Assembly: GCA_964651435.1 (NCBI GenBank)
Contig: CAZYVU010000050.1
Coordinates: forward strand, 1 to 16,549
Length of the DNA stretch: 16,549 nucleotides
Source: CAZYVU01 sp964651435
GTDB lineage: Bacteria; Desulfobacterota; Syntrophorhabdia; Syntrophorhabdales; CAYQXL01
Reading direction: 5' to 3'
The translations under genes and the position numbers were made by a program. This document shows, piece by piece, positions 7,464-14,428 of this stretch (its first letter is position 1; the number at the start of each line of letters is the position of its first letter). Under the pieces are notes generated by a model, which worked only from the letters and a program-made list of their open reading frames with translations, did no database searches and was not told where the DNA came from.

Positions 7464-8172
7464 GAGGTGTTTTCTGTCTGTCCTATATATCGTTGCTGTC
7501 GGTGCCGTCAGCGCTATGCTGCTCTCGGCGTGCGCGGTCGCCCCTAAGGGAATGGCCGATTACCCGGTCCTTCAGGGAAGACTGGACGCATCGGCCCACT
7601 CCTCAAGGCAGGCACTGGTGGTCCGGGCGGAGAGCGCCCATTTGCCCAGAGCAGAGGCTGTCCTTTACGAACGGCGGGCAGATGGCCGTTGGGCTACAGT
7701 CATGGGCCCGGTTGGAGCCGTTGTGGGGAGAAACGGGTTTGCGCCGGAGGGGTCGAAGCGAGAGGGTGACGGCAAGACCCCTGCAGGCATCTTTCGTCTC
7801 GGCACCGTCTTCGGCTACGAGACCTCGATGAACACAGGGATGGCGTACAGGCAGGCAACGGCCGATGACGTCTGGGTTGATGATCCCGCATCGCCGGACT
7901 ACAACCGGTGGGTTCGGCGCGGGGCCACGACAGCCAAGTCATTCGAAAACATGCGTCGCGCCGACGATCTCTACAGATGCGGCGTTGTGGTCGAGTACAA
8001 CAGGGACCCCGTTGTGCCGGGCCATGGCAGCGCCATCTTCGTTCACATCTGGAAGGGTGAGGGGATTGCCACGTCGGGCTGTGTCGCCATGGCGGAGGAC
8101 GACCTCCTCGCCGTCATCGGCCGCCTCGACCCGGCGCTCCATCCCGTGATCGTTATGGGTCTCAAGGACTGA
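7459..8172 (+). CDS. L,D-transpeptidase (YkuD domain) lipoprotein
   Basis: A 237-aa YkuD-fold enzyme. These enzymes cross-link peptidoglycan stem peptides or attach proteins to them, using a catalytic cysteine, in the periplasm. A lipoprotein signal peptide is clear: hydrophobic stretch then lipobox LLSAC (C25), so the mature protein should be membrane-anchored. The catalytic centre is FVHIWKGEGIATSGCVAM with H196 and C208. Upstream, GDGKTPAGIFRLGTVFGY is typical of the COG3786-type subfamily. Start: GTG 7459 or ATG 7462, next to each other; both keep the signal peptide. A downstream ATG (7552) would lose it. The promoter at 7419-7448 leaves almost no leader and no proper ribosome site. The gene converges with the amgK-like gene (36-bp gap), so it is functionally adjacent to a peptidoglycan-related cluster but transcribed separately. 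Confidence 0.9.
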   Translation: MMRCFLSVLYIVAVGAVSAMLLSACAVAPKGMADYPVLQGRLDASAHSSRQALVVRAESAHLPRAEAVLYERRADGRWATVMGPVGAVVGRNGFAPEGSKREGDGKTPAGIFRLGTVFGYETSMNTGMAYRQATADDVWVDDPASPDYNRWVRRGATTAKSFENMRRADDLYRCGVVVEYNRDPVVPGHGSAIFVHIWKGEGIATSGCVAMAEDDLLAVIGRLDPALHPVIVMGLKD

Positions 8173-8208
8173 GCGGTCGGGCAAATAGTCGACACCCCCA
8201 TAAGAGAT

Positions 8209-9216
8209 TTATGTACGCTGTTCCAGAGACCGGCGACAGCGATGGAGCAGCTCCTGCAGACGGGGAAGGGATTGCGCTTCGGCGGCGGACCGGGAGAGGC
8301 GCGCCAGGGCCGTGGGTATGTGGTCGAGAAATGTCGTCAGCCCCTTCGTCAGCCCCAGAAAGCCGTAGGCGCCGAGGGCCTGCATGAGCCGTTGCGCCGA
8401 GGCCTCCCAGAAGGCGCGGCGGAAGTCGGACCTGCCGGGCCCCCCCACCACCGAACTCTGATGGAAATCGAGGAGCTCCTCCACTTCGTCGGCAGGCAGG
8501 TCAACGTAGGGGTCGTTGAGAAGCGAGGCGATGTCGTAGAAGGCGTTTCCAAGCCGCATGCCCTGGAAGTCGATGAGGAAGGTTCTGCCCTTCCGGACCA
8601 TGACGTTTTGGGATTGAAGGTCGCGGTGCAGGAGCGACGGGGCCGTGCTGTGGAGGCGGTCTGCAAGGGATGCAAGTTCTTCCTCCAAGGCCTTCTCGAG
8701 GGCGGGCGGAATTGCGATGCCGCAGAGGGCCTTGACGAAGTGTTCCCGGAAATAGTCCCGCTCCCACCGATAAAGGCTTGGGCCGAACCCCTCCATCAGG
8801 CCGATCCGGTCTCGCGGAAAGTCCTTTACCGGAAAGGCATGAAGCCTCTGTGCGGCGGTCAGCGTTTGCCTGTAAAGGGTCAGGCGTTTTTTCCGGTCCA
8901 GGGACCGTAGGGACCAAAGGTCCTCATCGCCCAAGTCTTCCATCAGCATCAGGCGGGCCTCTGGGTCGTGGCCCTGGAAGCGCGGTACAGGTATTCCGAT
9001 GCCGTCAAGAAAGGCCGCTATATCCGCATAGATGGCGTTTTCCTTTCGTACGGTGTCGTAGTGAATGAGGATGGACGATTGGTCCTCACCCCAGGTGACG
9101 CGAAAAAACCGCCGGTCCGACCCCCTGCCGCCGAGGGCGGAGACTGTGACGGTAGCGGACGGGGCCGGCGCCATCGTTGCCCGTACAAAGGCTATCATGG
9201 TGCCCTGAAGGATCAC
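8209..9216 (-). CDS. amgK: AmgK-like anomeric amino-sugar kinase (APH fold)
   Basis: A 335-aa aminoglycoside-phosphotransferase-fold kinase. In Pseudomonas, AmgK phosphorylates MurNAc/GlcNAc at C1, feeding MurU in peptidoglycan recycling. Visible motifs: the N-terminal lobe with GSDRRFFRV (32-40), the inter-lobe LMEDLGDEDL, the catalytic loop LLHRDLQSQNVMV (H197, D199, N204) and the metal-binding LIDFQGMRLG (D216). Start: GTG at 9216-9214, overlapping the murU-like stop (GTGA), with GGAG five bases upstream; ATG at 9198 is an alternative. Being the last gene of spoIID-murU-amgK and overlapping murU supports the AmgK assignment over an antibiotic kinase. The true sugar could be another hexose or amino sugar. 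The kinase fold is sure, the substrate likely. Confidence 0.78.
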   Translation of the reverse strand: MILQGTMIAFVRATMAPAPSATVTVSALGGRGSDRRFFRVTWGEDQSSILIHYDTVRKENAIYADIAAFLDGIGIPVPRFQGHDPEARLMLMEDLGDEDLWSLRSLDRKKRLTLYRQTLTAAQRLHAFPVKDFPRDRIGLMEGFGPSLYRWERDYFREHFVKALCGIAIPPALEKALEEELASLADRLHSTAPSLLHRDLQSQNVMVRKGRTFLIDFQGMRLGNAFYDIASLLNDPYVDLPADEVEELLDFHQSSVVGGPGRSDFRRAFWEASAQRLMQALGAYGFLGLTKGLTTFLDHIPTALARLSRSAAEAQSLPRLQELLHRCRRSLEQRT

Positions 9217-9938
9217 GGGCGCTCCAGGGCGGCCTTCAGGCCCTCGTAGGCCTCCAGGGAGCCGATGTCATGCCATGAGCCCTCATCGACAACGATGCCC
9301 CTCACCGATCCGGGCCGCTCAACCATGCTCCGTAGAAAAGCGGGGACGACGGACTCGATCCTGCCCGGCTCCAGGAACCTGAGAAAGGAGGCCTCTACCA
9401 CGTAGATGCCGGTGAAAAGGCAGGCCTGCCTGCCCGTTTGCCCGAGGGTGTGGCGAAGGTCGACGACGACCCCTCCCTCATCGATGTTCACGTTGAGGAG
9501 GGGGCCCTCTGTCCGCAACGCCAGTGTGGCCTCGGGCCGGAACCGTTCGTGGGCCGCAAGCAGGGGCTTCAAAGGGAGGCTGGAGACGATATCGCCGTTG
9601 TAGCAGATGAGAGACTCATCCCCGCTGAGAAGATCTTCAATGTTTTTCAGTCCGCCCCCCGTGTCCAGCAGAACCGGTTCGTAGCGAAAAGTGATGGGTA
9701 TTCCCTGCCAGGAGCCGAGGAGAAAGACCTCCTGGTAGGCCTCGGACCGGTGGTGGGTGTTGACGATGAAGCGGTCCACCCCTGCCTGCCTGAGCTGGTC
9801 CATGGCGTACGTTATGATTGGACGGCCTGCCAGCGGAAGGAGCGGCTTGGGGCAATGCTCTGTCAAGGGCCTTAGCCTGGTGCCGAGACCTGCGCCGAGA
9901 ATGAAGGCCGTCTTGAAGCGCCGTTTATTCGGTGTCAC
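9213..9938 (-). CDS. murU: MurU-like sugar-1-phosphate nucleotidyltransferase
   Basis: A 241-aa GT-A-fold nucleotidyltransferase. MurU turns MurNAc-1-phosphate plus UTP into UDP-MurNAc. Motifs: the nucleotide-binding FILGAGLGTRLRPLT (12-26), KPLLPLAGRPII (31-42), and the metal-binding YNGD (D116). It is short, without the C-terminal extra domains of mannose-1-phosphate guanylyltransferases or GlmU-type enzymes. Start: GTG 9938-9936, with AAGG overlapping the spoIID-like stop codon; only nine bases separate the two genes. Its stop overlaps the amgK-like start. The pairing with an AmgK-like kinase is the main reason for naming it MurU; from its own sequence it could equally be a generic sugar-1-phosphate nucleotidyltransferase. 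Confidence 0.78.
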   Translation of the reverse strand: MTPNKRRFKTAFILGAGLGTRLRPLTEHCPKPLLPLAGRPIITYAMDQLRQAGVDRFIVNTHHRSEAYQEVFLLGSWQGIPITFRYEPVLLDTGGGLKNIEDLLSGDESLICYNGDIVSSLPLKPLLAAHERFRPEATLALRTEGPLLNVNIDEGGVVVDLRHTLGQTGRQACLFTGIYVVEASFLRFLEPGRIESVVPAFLRSMVERPGSVRGIVVDEGSWHDIGSLEAYEGLKAALERP

Positions 9939-9947
9939 CTCGATACC

Positions 9948-11300
9948 TTAATATATCTTTTCGATGCCGGTACCGGCAAAATAGTGGCCCAGGATCTGTT
10001 CGGCAGAAAACCCTTTCGTTGCCATGACGGCCGCGCCGATCTGGCAAAGGCCCACGCCGTGGCCCCAGCCGGCCCCGTGGAGCGTAAACCGGGAGACCGC
10101 CCCGGCGGCACCGCGCTCCGTCTCTACCACAAATGCGCTGCTGTATAGGTGTGTTTCGGAGAGCCAGCGCCGGATCTCGAGCTCCTTTCCCACAATGGCC
10201 GTTTTTCGTGAGCCCACAATCCTGAGCTGCCATATGCGGCCGGATGGTCCGCGCCGAAGAGGGATGAGGGCCTCGAGGGTTCCAAAATCGATGCCCGATC
10301 TCTTTCTGACGATCCGCTCCAGGTCCTGCCGCTCATATGCCACCTTCCAACGAAAAAAGGCCTTCGTCTCCCGGTCGAAGTCGGGAAGGATGCTTTCGAG
10401 GACATCCCGGTCCTCCGTGTTGCAATATGCGCTGGGTCTGGACAGGATCCATTGCCGCACGTCATCTTCAGACCCGACGGGGCTGTGGCGAAGGGGCGAG
10501 TCGGCACGGCTTGTAAGGTATGGGACGACCACGTCGCCCCATGCCGTACCGAAGTCCTCCGTAATACCCCCGCAGGCCTTTGAATACCGCGCATCGCATA
10601 TTTCCCCGAGATAGGTAATGACAAGGCCCCTTGTCTGTCTGACCGCTTCTTTGGCCCTTACCGAACCGATCTTCGTGATGCCTTGGTAGCGCTGGCAGTG
10701 ATCGTCGGCGCAGACATCGAAGAGGTCGTGGTCCTCCCGGTCGTACCAGCGCATTGAGAGGCCTTCCTGTCCGCCGTCGCCTGGGTGGAAGGGGTGCCGG
10801 CCTTGGGCCTCCCTTTTTCGGGCAAGGGCCGCCAGCAGCCAGCTCCGGGACAGCATGGCATGCACCTTAAGGAATTCCGGCGGTGCGGCACTGCTCATCT
10901 CCGAGGATATGACGCTTGCGAGGTACTCTTCGAGGGGAATCCTGTTTATGACGGCAAAAGTTCCGTCGTCACGGGCCCTGAGAACCAGGTCTCCCCGGAA
11001 AGACTGGTCTTCCCTTCTCTCCCAGTGAAATTGGTTGCCGATGGTGACGCCGGAGAGCGTAAAGGTCGAGATTGGCCCGGAGCTCAGATCGATAGAGGGC
11101 GAAGAGGTCGCCCTCCTGCCCCCGCTGTCGGAAAACACGATGGCCCCGCCGTCGGCCTGTGCCCGGAAGGGCCCCGAAAGGGGGATTCTCTCCGGCCCCA
11201 GGTAGGGCCCGTTGAGGCACCCCTCGACGTCCTGCTGTCGATCCATAATGCCGACGGTGATCACCGGCTCGCCGGTGCTTTTTGCGGAGGAGGCAACCAT
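9948..11300 (-). CDS. SpoIID/LytB-domain protein without signal peptide
   Basis: A 450-aa SpoIID-domain protein. In sporulating Firmicutes, SpoIID is a lytic transglycosylase that cuts peptidoglycan glycan strands stripped of peptides. Here the domain spans about 85-445: FHWERREDQSF (91-101), LEEYLASVISSEMSS with the candidate catalytic E134, SRSWLLAAL, the Cys pair in VCADDHCQRYQG (C197, C202), later Cys 235 and 243, and the C-terminal GAGWGHGVGLCQIGAAVMA then HYFAGTGI. Start ATG 11300-11298; upstream in this frame a TGA lies about 11 codons back with no other start, so no export signal can be added. The N-terminus (MVASSAKSTGEPVITVGIMD) is not hydrophobic. It resembles, from memory, long SpoIID-type proteins of Bacteroidota. 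It heads the operon with murU and amgK. Whether it works in the cytoplasm is open. Confidence 0.85.
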   Translation of the reverse strand: MVASSAKSTGEPVITVGIMDRQQDVEGCLNGPYLGPERIPLSGPFRAQADGGAIVFSDSGGRRATSSPSIDLSSGPISTFTLSGVTIGNQFHWERREDQSFRGDLVLRARDDGTFAVINRIPLEEYLASVISSEMSSAAPPEFLKVHAMLSRSWLLAALARKREAQGRHPFHPGDGGQEGLSMRWYDREDHDLFDVCADDHCQRYQGITKIGSVRAKEAVRQTRGLVITYLGEICDARYSKACGGITEDFGTAWGDVVVPYLTSRADSPLRHSPVGSEDDVRQWILSRPSAYCNTEDRDVLESILPDFDRETKAFFRWKVAYERQDLERIVRKRSGIDFGTLEALIPLRRGPSGRIWQLRIVGSRKTAIVGKELEIRRWLSETHLYSSAFVVETERGAAGAVSRFTLHGAGWGHGVGLCQIGAAVMATKGFSAEQILGHYFAGTGIEKIY

Positions 11301-11320
11301 ACGGTATCTAAATCCACCTC

Positions 11321-11350
11321 AAGGTAAAACGTTTTTCGATGGCTTGTCAA
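11321..11350 (-). promoter_or_regulatory. Candidate promoter for the spoIID-murU-amgK operon
   Basis: On the minus strand, a perfect TTGACA (11350-11345) is followed after 18 bp by TACCTT (11326-11321), a weak -10. The start codon lies about 20 nt beyond the -10. The -35 is convincing, the -10 is not. Confidence 0.35.
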
Positions 11351-11362
11351 TTTGAATGATTT

Positions 11363-11380
11363 CCCGCAGCGTGCTGCGGG
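11363..11380. promoter_or_regulatory. 7-bp hairpin/palindrome in the divergent promoter region
   Basis: CCCGCAG-CGTG-CTGCGGG is a perfect 7-bp inverted repeat with a 4-nt centre. It sits between the back-to-back promoters of the spoIID-like operon (left) and the glycosyltransferase operon (right). There is no following T-run, so an operator shared by both directions is more likely than a terminator. Confidence 0.45.
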
Positions 11381-11387
11381 GTAAACC

Positions 11388-11416
11388 TTTTCAAAGGGCC
11401 CGGTCCGGCGTATAAT
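11388..11416 (+). promoter_or_regulatory. Candidate sigma-70 promoter of the glycosyltransferase-DUF4922 operon
   Basis: TTTTCA (11388-11393) and a perfect TATAAT (11411-11416) are 17 bp apart. The expected start near 11423 leaves about 48 nt of leader before the ATG at 11471. Confidence 0.55.
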
Positions 11417-11470
11417 AGTTGCCGTCGCTCCTGCCGTGCCTCCGGGTCGCCGCTGAGCCGATGAACAACC

Positions 11471-12970
11471 ATGAAGCCCGTAACCATTCTCGCCACCTGC
11501 GACATTCAGCCGTCCGAGGGAGACCATCTGTCGTCCTTGGCTGCGCTGGACCTCGTTCAGGGGGCCATCCTTGTGGGCGGCGGGTGTGCGGCCATAAGCG
11601 GCGGCCGTTGCCGCACCGTACCCTCGGGCCCCTTAACGTCCCAGGAAACTCTTCAGGCCGTCATGGCCCATGTCGAGACGGAGCACATGATCGTGGTTCC
11701 GGCGGGCCGGCGCATCTCCATGGAGCCCTGGGCGCTGGAGGCGATGGTCCGCCAAGCGCGGGCATCGGGGGCGGGGATCGTCTATTCCGATTTTTACGAG
11801 GGGACGAAGGAGGGGCAGGTCCTCCATCCTCTTAACGACTGCCAGGCGGGCAGCGTGAGGGACGACTTCGACTTCGGGCCCGTGGTGCTGCTTTCGGCCC
11901 CGGTGGTCCGGGCGGTCCTTGCGCGATACGGAGCCGTGCCGGGCCTGACCTGGGCGGGCATGTACGACCTTCGCCTCAAGCTGTCCGTGGATTACCCGAT
12001 CCTTCACATGCCGGAACCCCTCTATGGGGCCCTGTCGCTTAAGGGGCCGCCCTCGCAGGCACACCTCTTTGCCTACGTAGATCCCAGAAACGCCGAGGCG
12101 CAGCGGGAGATGGAAAGGGTCTTTACCGATCACCTGAGGCGTATCGGTGCATATCTGCCCGCCCATGGCCTCAGGGACGCGAAGCGGACAGGCTACTCCT
12201 TCCCTGTCGAGGCCTCCGTGATCATCCCTGTGAAAAACCGCGTGGGGACCGTATCTCAGGCCGTTGATAGCGCCCTTTCCCAAGAGGCCGATTTTGCCTT
12301 CAACGTCATTGTCGTTGACAACCATTCCACCGATGGGACAACGGATATCCTTGCCCGGCTCGCCGAGCGGCACGGAAATCTTCACCACATGGTCCCCGGG
12401 AGCCGCGGCCTTGCCATCGGCGGCTGCTGGAACGAGGCGGTGAACAGCCCCTTCTGCGGGAGATATGCGGTCCAGCTCGATTCCGACGACCTATACTGCG
12501 GCCGCCGTACCCTGCAGACCGTGGTGGACAAGCTTCGTGAGGGGCCCTTTGCCATGGTCATCGGGTCTTACACCCTTGTCGACGAGAGGCTTGAGGAGAT
12601 TCCACCCGGGCTTGTGGCCCACAGCGAGTGGACGGACGAAAACGGGCACAACAACGCGTTGCGCGTCAACGGCCTTGGCGCCCCCCGTGCCTTCGATACG
12701 GCATGCATACGGGACATAGGCTTTTTGAACGTCAGCTATGGGGAGGACTACGCGGCGGCGCTTCGCCTCTGCCGGGAATACCGCATAGGAAGGATTTTCC
12801 AGAGCCTCTACCTCTGCCGGCGCTGGTCGGGAAACACGGACGCGGCGCTCTCCGTCGAGGCAGCGAACCGCAACGACGCCTTCAAGGATGCCGTGAGAAC
12901 GGAGGAGATCCGTGCCCGTCAGGCCTTGAACGGGGTTGCACCCCATCCTTCGGGCGGCTACCGTGGCTAA
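11471..12970 (+). CDS. GT2-family glycosyltransferase with extra N-terminal domain
   Basis: A 499-aa protein. Residues about 248-455 form a GT-A, family-2 glycosyltransferase domain: ASVIIPVKNRVGTVSQAVDS, VIVVDNHSTDGTTDILA, then the metal-binding DSDD (337-340) in QLDSDDLY, and GEDY (424-427) in the position of the usual ED catalytic-base motif. The first 245 residues also look GT-A-like (VVPAGRRISMEPWALEAMVR; GIVYSDFYE; a later WAGMYDLRLK) and may be a second, perhaps degenerate, transferase domain. No membrane segments or signal peptide are visible, so it should act in the cytoplasm on a nucleotide sugar. Start ATG 11471; no strong ribosome site. It overlaps the next gene by 8 nt and is divergent from the spoIID-murU-amgK operon. 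Donor and acceptor cannot be predicted. Confidence 0.82.
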   Translation: MKPVTILATCDIQPSEGDHLSSLAALDLVQGAILVGGGCAAISGGRCRTVPSGPLTSQETLQAVMAHVETEHMIVVPAGRRISMEPWALEAMVRQARASGAGIVYSDFYEGTKEGQVLHPLNDCQAGSVRDDFDFGPVVLLSAPVVRAVLARYGAVPGLTWAGMYDLRLKLSVDYPILHMPEPLYGALSLKGPPSQAHLFAYVDPRNAEAQREMERVFTDHLRRIGAYLPAHGLRDAKRTGYSFPVEASVIIPVKNRVGTVSQAVDSALSQEADFAFNVIVVDNHSTDGTTDILARLAERHGNLHHMVPGSRGLAIGGCWNEAVNSPFCGRYAVQLDSDDLYCGRRTLQTVVDKLREGPFAMVIGSYTLVDERLEEIPPGLVAHSEWTDENGHNNALRVNGLGAPRAFDTACIRDIGFLNVSYGEDYAAALRLCREYRIGRIFQSLYLCRRWSGNTDAALSVEAANRNDAFKDAVRTEEIRARQALNGVAPHPSGGYRG

Positions 12971-13964
12971 CCCGCCCCTTCCCCGCCACAAGGCGCTTGC
13001 GCGCTACGGCCGGGCCAAAGACTGCAAAGACCTCGCGGGCCTGTGTCTCGATCTCCTTGGCCACCAGCGGAACACGTGGCGGGACCTGGCTGCGGTCTAT
13101 GAGGGGCTGGAAGGGGTAAGGCATCGGGACGTGGCCTGCAACGGCTTTTCCGTCCGGCTCCAGTACAACAGCGGACGCCTGGTGAACAGCCTCGCCAACG
13201 TGGGCGGCCAAGGCCGGCCGGAGCGACCCTGTTTCCTCTGCGTACCAAACCTTCCGGAAGACCAGAAGGCGGTCCTTTACGGGGACGACTATCTCATCCT
13301 GTGCAATCCGCGGCCTGCCTTTCCGGGTCATTTCACGGTCTGTCACGTGCGCCACCGGGCCCAGGCCATCGAGGGGCACATTCACGCCTTTCTCGCCCTC
13401 ATGGCCGATGTGGGGCCTTGCTGGACCTGTCTGTACAACGGACCCCGCTGCGGGGCCTCGGCGCCGGACCACCTGCACTTTCAGCTCGTGCCCTCGGGCC
13501 ACATGCCCCTGGAAGAGGAGATGGGCCAAGAGGAAAGGCACAGGCTTCTGAAGCGGCTCGGCCACATCCGCGTTTACAGCGTGGGCGGTTTGGGGCGGCA
13601 GGTCGTCGTCATGGAGGGCGATGACCCGGGGTTGCTGGGGGAGGCATTCGTGAACCTGCTGAGGGGCCTGAGAAAGGTGTTGGGCATTGATGTGGAGCCT
13701 ATGATCAATGTTGCCGGCTCTTACGCCGGCGGTTTCTGGCGCCTTGCCCTCTTTCCCCGGCGCAAGCATCGGCCCGATGTCTTTTTTAAGGAGGGCGACG
13801 AAAGGATTCTGGTGAGCCCCGGCGTGGTGGAGATGGGAGGTGTGCTGATTACGCCGGTGGAGAGGGATTTCGAGCGGCTTGATGGCCCGTCCGTTGAGCG
13901 CATTTACAGCGAAGTCTCTCTTGAAGCCGGGATCGTGGAAATGGCAGTGGAGTTCCTCGAATAA
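12963..13964 (+). CDS. DUF4922 protein, HIT/GalT-superfamily nucleotidyl phosphorylase-like
   Basis: A 333-aa protein fitting DUF4922. Features: RPCFLC (C90, C93), NLPEDQKAVLYGDDYLILCN, FPGHFTVCHVRHRAQAI, and CGASAPDHLHFQLVP, whose HxHxQ (H170, H172, Q174) is the catalytic triad of GalT, Ap4A phosphorylase and plant GDP-L-galactose phosphorylase. The family therefore probably transfers a nucleotidyl group through a His intermediate, for example phosphorolysis of a nucleotide sugar; that reaction is inference. Start: GTG 12963 (GTGGCTAA, overlapping the glycosyltransferase stop) is preferred; TTG 12936 gives nine more residues. Neither has a good ribosome site, so translation is probably coupled. 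Paired with the glycosyltransferase and facing the kinase/nucleotidyltransferase operon, it likely acts on the same sugar nucleotide. Confidence 0.78.
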   Translation: MANPPLPRHKALARYGRAKDCKDLAGLCLDLLGHQRNTWRDLAAVYEGLEGVRHRDVACNGFSVRLQYNSGRLVNSLANVGGQGRPERPCFLCVPNLPEDQKAVLYGDDYLILCNPRPAFPGHFTVCHVRHRAQAIEGHIHAFLALMADVGPCWTCLYNGPRCGASAPDHLHFQLVPSGHMPLEEEMGQEERHRLLKRLGHIRVYSVGGLGRQVVVMEGDDPGLLGEAFVNLLRGLRKVLGIDVEPMINVAGSYAGGFWRLALFPRRKHRPDVFFKEGDERILVSPGVVEMGGVLITPVERDFERLDGPSVERIYSEVSLEAGIVEMAVEFLE

Positions 13965-13971
13965 TTTGGGA

Positions 13972-13994
13972 TGCAAGGCATGGCAACCCTTGCA
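13972..13994 (+). repeat. Stem-loop just after the DUF4922 gene
   Basis: TGCAAGG (13972-13978) can pair with CCTTGCA (13988-13994) across a 9-nt loop. It begins 8 bp after the stop codon. There is no U-tract after it, so it is at best a weak terminator or an mRNA 3'-end protector. Confidence 0.35.
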
Positions 13995-14024
13995 AATAAG
14001 CGCATGGCGTGAGAGAATTAACCC

Positions 14025-14081
14025 ATGATGAGGATGATCATGGCGGCCCTTTTCGTGGCTCTCGCCGTGGCAGGCTGCTGA
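14025..14081 (+). CDS. 18-codon lipoprotein-signal ORF ending at the lipobox Cys (remnant or tiny lipopeptide)
   Basis: The open frame reads MMRMIMAALFVALAVAGC followed at once by TGA. That is a complete small lipoprotein signal peptide, as in entericidin-type peptides, with lipobox AVAGC and nothing after it. Reading on after skipping two bases gives about 33 more codons (NTLTTGGRR...) without clear similarity, so a frameshifted entericidin-like gene is possible. The ribosome site is weak (GAGAG). Either a broken lipoprotein gene or a real lipid-modified 18-mer; I cannot tell which. Confidence 0.3.
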   Translation: MMRMIMAALFVALAVAGC

Positions 14082-14091
14082 ATACCCTGAC

Positions 14092-14109
14092 GACCGGTGG
14101 GCGCCGGTC
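14092..14109. repeat. 6-bp stem-loop after the lipoprotein remnant
   Basis: GACCGG (14092-14097) and CCGGTC (14104-14109) flank a 6-nt loop, 10 bp after the TGA of the 18-codon ORF. No T-run follows. Confidence 0.3.
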
Positions 14110-14151
14110 ACCAAGCACATACATTGTTCGGGTCCAAAGGAACCATAATCT

Positions 14152-14180
14152 TTGCAAAGTCATTGATTTCATGGTAGTAT
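14152..14180 (+). promoter_or_regulatory. Candidate promoter of the 69-aa protein gene
   Basis: TTGCAA (14152-14157) and TAGTAT (14175-14180) are 17 bp apart, each a 4/6 match. The likely start near 14187 is directly followed by an ideal ribosome site (AAAGGAGGT, 14191-14199). Confidence 0.45.
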
Positions 14181-14204
14181 GACGGACCCCAAAGGAGGTT
14201 CTAT

Positions 14205-14414
14205 ATGGCAAGACGCCCGGCTTATAAGAGCGAGAAAAGAAGAAAAGAGACTGCCCGGCTTAAAAAGCAGGAGGAAAAGCGTCAGCGCCGTTTCGCCTCA
14301 AAGGAGCAGGGGGAAGAAGATGCAGAACAGGGTCTCGAAGAAACGGGGGGCTTAGAGGCCGAGGAGGGCCTGGAAGAAGGGTCCGCCACAGAAGAAACAG
14401 AAGAAAAAGGCTGA
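14205..14414 (+). CDS. Small charge-bipartite hypothetical protein
   Basis: A 69-aa protein with a perfect ribosome site AAAGGAGGT five bases before the ATG and its own candidate promoter, so it is likely real and well translated. The first 33 residues are strongly basic (ARRPAYKSEKRRKE, then KKQEEKRQRRF). From residue 34 on the protein is very acidic and Glu/Gly-rich (EDAEQGLEETGGLEAEEGLE). It has no Cys, no hydrophobic segment and no signal peptide, and is probably disordered or helical. The basic half could bind nucleic acid or ribosomes; that is a guess from charge alone. I do not recognise a named family. It converges with the flavoprotein gene, with 14 bp between stops. Confidence 0.7.
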   Translation: MARRPAYKSEKRRKETARLKKQEEKRQRRFASKEQGEEDAEQGLEETGGLEAEEGLEEGSATEETEEKG

Positions 14415-14428
14415 TTCGCGCCAGATAC

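Noticed and set aside
8209..9216. Aminoglycoside resistance gene.
   Set aside because: The fold is shared, but the GTGA overlap with a MurU-like gene and the operon context fit a cell-wall sugar kinase better.
12882..14120. A 412-codon minus-strand frame opposite the DUF4922 gene.
   Set aside because: Its His/Pro/Arg-rich composition is typical of an antisense shadow, while the plus strand carries the conserved DUF4922 motifs.
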